From assembly GCA_036524155.1 (NCBI GenBank), contig DATDCV010000360.1, positions 1 to 16,551 on the forward strand: a stretch of DNA of 16,551 nucleotides, read 5' to 3'. This DNA is from DATDCV01 sp036524155. GTDB taxonomy: Bacteria > Verrucomicrobiota > Verrucomicrobiia > Limisphaerales > UBA8199. The translations under genes and the position numbers were made by a program. A model generated the notes under the pieces. That model saw nothing but the letters and a program-made list of their open reading frames with translations. It had not been told where the DNA came from and did no database searches. Positions 12,279-16,551 of the stretch are shown here, piece after piece; position 1 is the first letter of the stretch; each line of letters opens with the position of its first letter.

Positions 12279-14936
12279 ATGCCATCGATTCTCGAACTCG
12301 GGCCGGTCTGCCGCGATGCTCAGCGGCGCGCCGACATTTTGGCGCATCCGGTCTTGAACGGCATCGACTTCGTAGAATACGAACGGCGACCAGTTCCCGC
12401 CCACCCTCACGTTCTGGTGGTTCATTTTCTCAAGCCACTTCCCAATCCACCCCATTCCAATCCGGACGGTGCTTATGGTCTGACTCAGCCTGCAGGTATG
12501 GGGCGCATCCTGATTCAAGGCGGAACGCGCATCGTCAACATCCGTCCCATTCCGGGGGCGGTGACGCTGGCCGGGAGCACGCTGGAGATTCCAGTCACTG
12601 AAGAGGGTGATTTCTCGACCTACGTCCTCGCTTTGGGTTGGGCCTTGCAGCCGGACGGAAGTTTCCAACAAGAGATTGCCGCGCTCGACCCCCAGTTTTC
12701 CATTCACCCCGTCAACTTTAAGGCGGGATGCCCCACTGACTTTGACTGCCGAGCGCTAAAGATCTGCCCACCGAAAGACGCCGCGGAGCCTCTGATCGAT
12801 TATCTGGCCAAGGATTACGCCAGCTTCCGCCGCCTTTTGATCGATCTAATTCCGCAACTGAATCCAGGTTGGCTGGAACGCAATCCCTCGGATCTCGGCA
12901 TCGCGCTTCTGGAGTTGTTGGCCTATGAAGGCGATCAACTCAGCTATTTCCAGGACGCCGTCGCCAACGAGGCTTATCTGGACACGGCCCGCCAGCGGCC
13001 CTCGGCAAAGAAGCATGCCCGCCTCGTGGACTATGCGATGCACGACGGTCGAAACGCCTGGGCGTTCGTTTGTGTCGCCGCCGGAAGCGGCGGGACAATT
13101 CCTCAGGGAACAAAAATCCTTAGCCGTGTCACGGCGCCGCTGCGTTCCAAAAGCCTCCCACCGGACGTCGTCATACCCGAGGCAGAGATCCCTTCGGCGG
13201 CGTTTGATTCCGATCCGGCCTTGGCGCGAGTGCGAGTGTTTGAAACGGCTTTCCCACTCCCGGTTCACCCTGAGAACAATGAGATCTATTTGCACACGTG
13301 GGGTAATCTGGAGTGTTGCCTTCCGACGGGCACTCAAATTGCGTACCTGTATTCGCTGGCCGCGGGTCCGGGTGAACGTCAGGCCTCGCGGCCCACCCTG
13401 GCAGCCGGTGACTTTCTCCTTCTCGAAGAAGTCATGGGACCGAAGACAGGTGCCGAAGCAGACGCCGATCCCACCCACCGCCAGGTCGTTCAACTGGAAG
13501 GCACTCCACAGAATACTGAAGACTCCGCCTATCGGCACATGCTCACGGCTGATGTCAAACTGCAGTTGTTCCGCCCGGGCGACACACCCCTGCCATTGCT
13601 GCGCGTAACCTGGCGGCGAGTGGATGCCCTGCGCTTTCCGTTGTGCCTTTCCTCGCGGATTCCCGGCCGGGACCCGTTACTGAACGTTTCTGTAGCTCGT
13701 GGGAACATCGTTCTCGCGGACCATGGCCGAACGATTGCAGAAAGCTTCGAGCCGAAGACACCTGTTTCGGCCGACAAGCTATTTCGCTTTCGCCTGCGCG
13801 AAGGCCCGATGACGATGCAGTGCCAGCCGGACACGGTGCATTATGATGAGAACCCTGCCAGCCCGACCTTTGGCAGAATTGTAACACCCAGGATCGACCT
13901 GACGTGCCAGGTGCGAATGGCAAAACCAGCAGTTGCATTGTCGATCAGCTTTCCTGGCGTACCGCCGCAATTGTGGACACCCGTGCCCGACCTGATTTCC
14001 AGTCCTGGAACCGAACGGCATTTCACGGCGGAAGTCGAGAATGACGGTCGTCCCACAATCCGTTTCGGGGACGATGAGTACGGCCAGCGGCCCGCAGGCG
14101 CGACGGCCTTTACCGCGATCTATCGGATTGGCAACGGCCGCGCGGGGAACGTCGGCGCCGAATCGCTGGCGCATGCCGTTCAACCTTTGATAGCGCCGGG
14201 CTGGCCCGCCATCGCGAAGGTCCGGAATCCCTTGCCGGCTCAAGATGGAACGGATGTGGAGACGATCGAGGAAGTGCGCCAGTTCGCGCCGGCGGCATTT
14301 CGGGCCGAGCAATTCCGCGCCGTGGTCGAGGCCGATTACAGCGCCGCCGCAAAAAAGCTTCCCGAAGTGGCCGGCGCGGTCGCCAGTTTTCGGTGGACCG
14401 GCAGCTGGTATACTGTGTTTGTCGGCGTCGATCCGCGCAATCCCGACGACCTGATCACTGAGCCCGGAGGCCGCACGCGTCTGGAGCCCGACTTCAGGGC
14501 TCGCGTCCTTAATTTTCTCACGACCTATAAGCTGGCTGGTTACGATCTGGAAATCCGCTCCGCGGAATATGTGCCGATCGAACTGGCCTTCGAGTTGTGC
14601 GTGCAGCCGGACCATTTCCGCGGCGACGTCGTTGAAGCCGTGCGGCAGGCGCTGAGTAATCGAATCAACGCCGACGGACGGAAGGGATTCTTCCATCCGG
14701 ACAACTTTACCTTCGCGCAGAATGTTTACTTGAGCACGATCTACGCGGCCATCGAGGCGGTCCAAGGCGTGCGCTCTGCGTTCGTCACGATCTTCCGCAG
14801 ATTCGGCAAGAGCGACAACGGCGAGTTGGCTTCGGGTGTTCTCACCATCGGGCCATGGGAAATTGCGCGGCTCGACAATGATCCGGCATTCCAGGAAAAT
14901 GGCGTGCTTCGCATCACGCCAGGAGGAGGCAAATGA
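12279..14936 (+). CDS. Putative baseplate assembly protein, baseplate-J family (Pvc11-type)
   Basis: An 885-residue wedge protein. The N-terminal ~160 residues form a beta-rich extension (ELGPVCRDAQRRADILAHP... FVEYERRP). Residues ~173-275 carry the family segment DYLAKDYASFRRLLIDLI, DLGIALLELLAYEGDQLSYFQD and EAYLDTARQRPSAKKHARLVDYAM. The C-terminal ~220 residues from ~660 (VETIEEVRQFAPAAFRAEQF, VVEADYSAAAKKLPEVAGA, LEPDFRARVLNFLTTYKLAGYDLEI) are the baseplate-J region proper. It builds the wedge ring around the hub that triggers contraction. The end is coupled to the next gene by an ATGA overlap at 14933. The family call is secure; the Pvc11 equivalence rests on order and size. Confidence 0.88.
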   Translation: MPSILELGPVCRDAQRRADILAHPVLNGIDFVEYERRPVPAHPHVLVVHFLKPLPNPPHSNPDGAYGLTQPAGMGRILIQGGTRIVNIRPIPGAVTLAGSTLEIPVTEEGDFSTYVLALGWALQPDGSFQQEIAALDPQFSIHPVNFKAGCPTDFDCRALKICPPKDAAEPLIDYLAKDYASFRRLLIDLIPQLNPGWLERNPSDLGIALLELLAYEGDQLSYFQDAVANEAYLDTARQRPSAKKHARLVDYAMHDGRNAWAFVCVAAGSGGTIPQGTKILSRVTAPLRSKSLPPDVVIPEAEIPSAAFDSDPALARVRVFETAFPLPVHPENNEIYLHTWGNLECCLPTGTQIAYLYSLAAGPGERQASRPTLAAGDFLLLEEVMGPKTGAEADADPTHRQVVQLEGTPQNTEDSAYRHMLTADVKLQLFRPGDTPLPLLRVTWRRVDALRFPLCLSSRIPGRDPLLNVSVARGNIVLADHGRTIAESFEPKTPVSADKLFRFRLREGPMTMQCQPDTVHYDENPASPTFGRIVTPRIDLTCQVRMAKPAVALSISFPGVPPQLWTPVPDLISSPGTERHFTAEVENDGRPTIRFGDDEYGQRPAGATAFTAIYRIGNGRAGNVGAESLAHAVQPLIAPGWPAIAKVRNPLPAQDGTDVETIEEVRQFAPAAFRAEQFRAVVEADYSAAAKKLPEVAGAVASFRWTGSWYTVFVGVDPRNPDDLITEPGGRTRLEPDFRARVLNFLTTYKLAGYDLEIRSAEYVPIELAFELCVQPDHFRGDVVEAVRQALSNRINADGRKGFFHPDNFTFAQNVYLSTIYAAIEAVQGVRSAFVTIFRRFGKSDNGELASGVLTIGPWEIARLDNDPAFQENGVLRITPGGGK
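14921..14929 (+). promoter_or_regulatory. Strong ribosome binding site
   Basis: AGGAGGAGG inside the end of the baseplate-J gene, three bases before ATG 14933; it supports that start. Confidence 0.7.
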
Positions 14937-16551
14937 AAGCGGATACCTGCGGCTGCTGTGAGCTCCCTCCGTCAACACCCGTGCCGGTGCTCAATCGGCC
15001 TGCGTTGAAAGCGATCGCGTTCCGAGCCGGAACCTACTCCAGTTTCCGACTTTCGATGTTACAGCGCATCGCCGGCATGCAGGCTCTTTCGGCCCTGCAA
15101 ACACGCCAGGATGACGATTATGCCGTCACGTTGCTAGATATGTGGGCGACTGTGGCCGATGTGCTGACGTTTTACCAGGAGCGGATCGCGAACGAGGGTT
15201 ATCTGCGCACCGCACGGTTGCGGGATTCGATCTTGCGGATGGCCAGGTTGCTGGACTACCACCTGCGACCCGGTGTCGCTGCGACGACTTTGTTGGCTTT
15301 CACGCTGGATCGCGGAGGTTCGTTGCAGATTCCTGTTGGGCTGCGCGTGCAAAGCGTGCCTGCGGACCAGGAAGAGCCTCAGGTTTATGAGACACTTGAA
15401 TCCGTTCTTGCCGACGCGCGACTCAACAGCAACCGGGTGTTCCCGGCTCCCGAGGGCTTTAATCCGCTGGCCAAAGGAAGCACCTCGGGAATCCTGGCCC
15501 CGGGACCAGAAGGGTTGACGGCAGCGGCTGCGCTCTCGCCCGGCGTCCGCTTCCTGGTCTTCGAAACAAATGCCCCGGGCCGTATCGAAGAACTCGTGGT
15601 GCGGGAACTCCGGACCGACGGTAACCTGACTGTCCTGGTGTGGACTGGTCCCATCCAGGGTTCGCACTGGCTGTTTGACTCTGAAGCCTACGCAGTAAAT
15701 CGGACGTTCCGCGTCTTTGGTCATAACGCCCCGACAACCTACATGGAGGCGGTTGAGACACCGCCTGGTTCCGGAGATTTTATCTGGACACGACGCACGC
15801 TCGTGGATACCGATTACCAATACACGCTCACCAACAATGTTCTCGAGTTGGATTCAAAGTATGAAGGAGTAGCCGCGGGTTCGCAGCTGTTAATCTCCGA
15901 ACCGGGGATCGGGAACAAACTAGTCACCGTCAAAGCTGTGAGTCAGGGACAGGCTACTTTTCCGCCTCCGGCGGCAGCGGCCCCGCCGGCTCAAACTTCC
16001 CCCCTTCAGGATACCGTGACGCGGTTAACACTTTCCGCTCCTGGTGTAATAACCGACCGCCGTAACGCACTCATCTATGAGGTCACAAGTCCGCGGATCC
16101 GTTTTTGGGGATATCGCTACCCCGAAAAATTGCGTGGACTGACCGTTTATGTTCCCGCGCTGCGCATTGATACGGAGACGGTGGAGATTGGCCGCACGAT
16201 TGAGAACAGCCAATTCAAGCCCGGCGTGCGACTGGCGCTGAAGACGATCGAGGTTGGACGGCAGGTTCTTCTCCGTGACACGGTCGAGCAGCCTGTCGCT
16301 GCGGAGGTCACCGCAGTCAGCGCCCTTGGTCTGGACGTCACGGTTGGCACGACTCCCGACGACCTCACGACGGCTTTGGAACTGCGGCTGAATCCGGAAG
16401 AGGCTCAGCGATTCATCGGCTTGAGGTCCGCCCGCCTCCTTTCCGTTGCTCTTACGAGCAGTGAACCGGAACTGACTGTCACGATCGGGCAGCTTCCTCG
16501 AAGGACGGTAAAACTGGCTTCAACTCCGAACACTATCGCGGAGGCGGCCAC
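14933..16551 (+). CDS. Second large baseplate wedge protein (Pvc12-type), 3' end outside window
   Basis: Open from ATG 14933 through the right edge (539 complete codons visible, no stop). It overlaps the preceding TGA and has a strong ribosome site. The N-terminus begins KADTCGCCELPPSTPVPVLNRP, then AIAFRAGTYSSFRLSMLQRIA, DDDYAVTLLDMWATVADVLTFYQERIANEGYL and LRDSILRMARLLDYHLRPGVAAT. These are hallmarks of the second 'putative baseplate assembly protein' in eCIS operons (Afp12/Pvc12 position). The remainder is beta-rich (LAFTLDRGGSLQIPVGLRVQSV, RFLVFETNAPG, RIRFWGYRYP). With the upstream baseplate-J protein it would form the wedge ring. The segment DVLTFYQERIANEGYLRTAR parallels QLSYFQDAVANEAYLDTAR of its neighbour, so the two are probably related by old duplication. 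Confidence 0.86.
   Translation, partial: MKADTCGCCELPPSTPVPVLNRPALKAIAFRAGTYSSFRLSMLQRIAGMQALSALQTRQDDDYAVTLLDMWATVADVLTFYQERIANEGYLRTARLRDSILRMARLLDYHLRPGVAATTLLAFTLDRGGSLQIPVGLRVQSVPADQEEPQVYETLESVLADARLNSNRVFPAPEGFNPLAKGSTSGILAPGPEGLTAAAALSPGVRFLVFETNAPGRIEELVVRELRTDGNLTVLVWTGPIQGSHWLFDSEAYAVNRTFRVFGHNAPTTYMEAVETPPGSGDFIWTRRTLVDTDYQYTLTNNVLELDSKYEGVAAGSQLLISEPGIGNKLVTVKAVSQGQATFPPPAAAAPPAQTSPLQDTVTRLTLSAPGVITDRRNALIYEVTSPRIRFWGYRYPEKLRGLTVYVPALRIDTETVEIGRTIENSQFKPGVRLALKTIEVGRQVLLRDTVEQPVAAEVTAVSALGLDVTVGTTPDDLTTALELRLNPEEAQRFIGLRSARLLSVALTSSEPELTVTIGQLPRRTVKLASTPNTIAEAA

Noticed and set aside
13779..14978. Long open frame on the minus strand (399 codons) opposite the baseplate-J gene
   Set aside because: It lies entirely antisense to a well-supported gene, its translation shows no family pattern, and such shadows are common in GC-rich DNA.

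Overview
The window is the middle of an extracellular contractile injection system (eCIS, the PVC/Afp-like phage-tail-derived family). Every gene I can support is on the + strand, with stop/start overlaps or short gaps, so it reads as one long operon. Base composition is moderately GC-rich. The gene set (DUF4255 cap protein, AAA+ ATPase, DUF4157 proteins, CIS tube/hub/spike proteins, gp25, two large wedge proteins) resembles eCIS loci of free-living soil or aquatic Gram-negative bacteria. Nothing here allows a firm taxonomic call. No tRNA, rRNA, CRISPR array, transposase or clear terminator is visible, and no intergenic gap exceeds 100 bases.

Layout. Positions 1-783 hold the end of a Pro/Ala-rich protein cut by the left edge. 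780-2111 is a DUF4255 (Pvc16-type) cap protein. 2111-4282 is a Pvc15-type AAA+ ATPase. Next is an effector zone (4279-8751) that interrupts the structural genes. It contains two successive copies of a module made of a ~70-residue small protein followed by a DUF4157 ('eCIS core') protein with its own C-terminal domain. In copy 1 the C-terminal domain looks like an L,D-transpeptidase (YkuD fold, SHGC motif). That gene is split by an apparent one-base insertion and ends at a TAG beyond which the expected last strand can still be read. In copy 2 the protein is 891 residues: DUF4157, a hydrophobic helical region, an OmpA-like peptidoglycan-binding domain, a Pro-rich linker, and a C-terminal region that may be a cysteine enzyme. 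From 8779 the structural genes resume: inner tube/adaptor protein, LysM/tail-X-like protein, hub (late control D), spike (baseplate V), an unknown 86-residue protein, gp25-like wedge protein, baseplate-J protein, and a second large wedge protein cut by the right edge.

How they fit. The structural genes build the baseplate, spike and cap of a syringe; the ATPase is presumed to act in assembly or remodelling; the two DUF4157 proteins are the likely cargo. Both carry domains that relate to peptidoglycan, which suggests (inference) a bacterial envelope target. The most unusual parts are the duplicated small-gene/effector module with a 57-base near-identical direct repeat, the three apparent lesions within ~1 kb of it, and the two multi-domain effectors. 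Sheath, main tube and tail-fibre genes are not in the window and presumably lie outside it.
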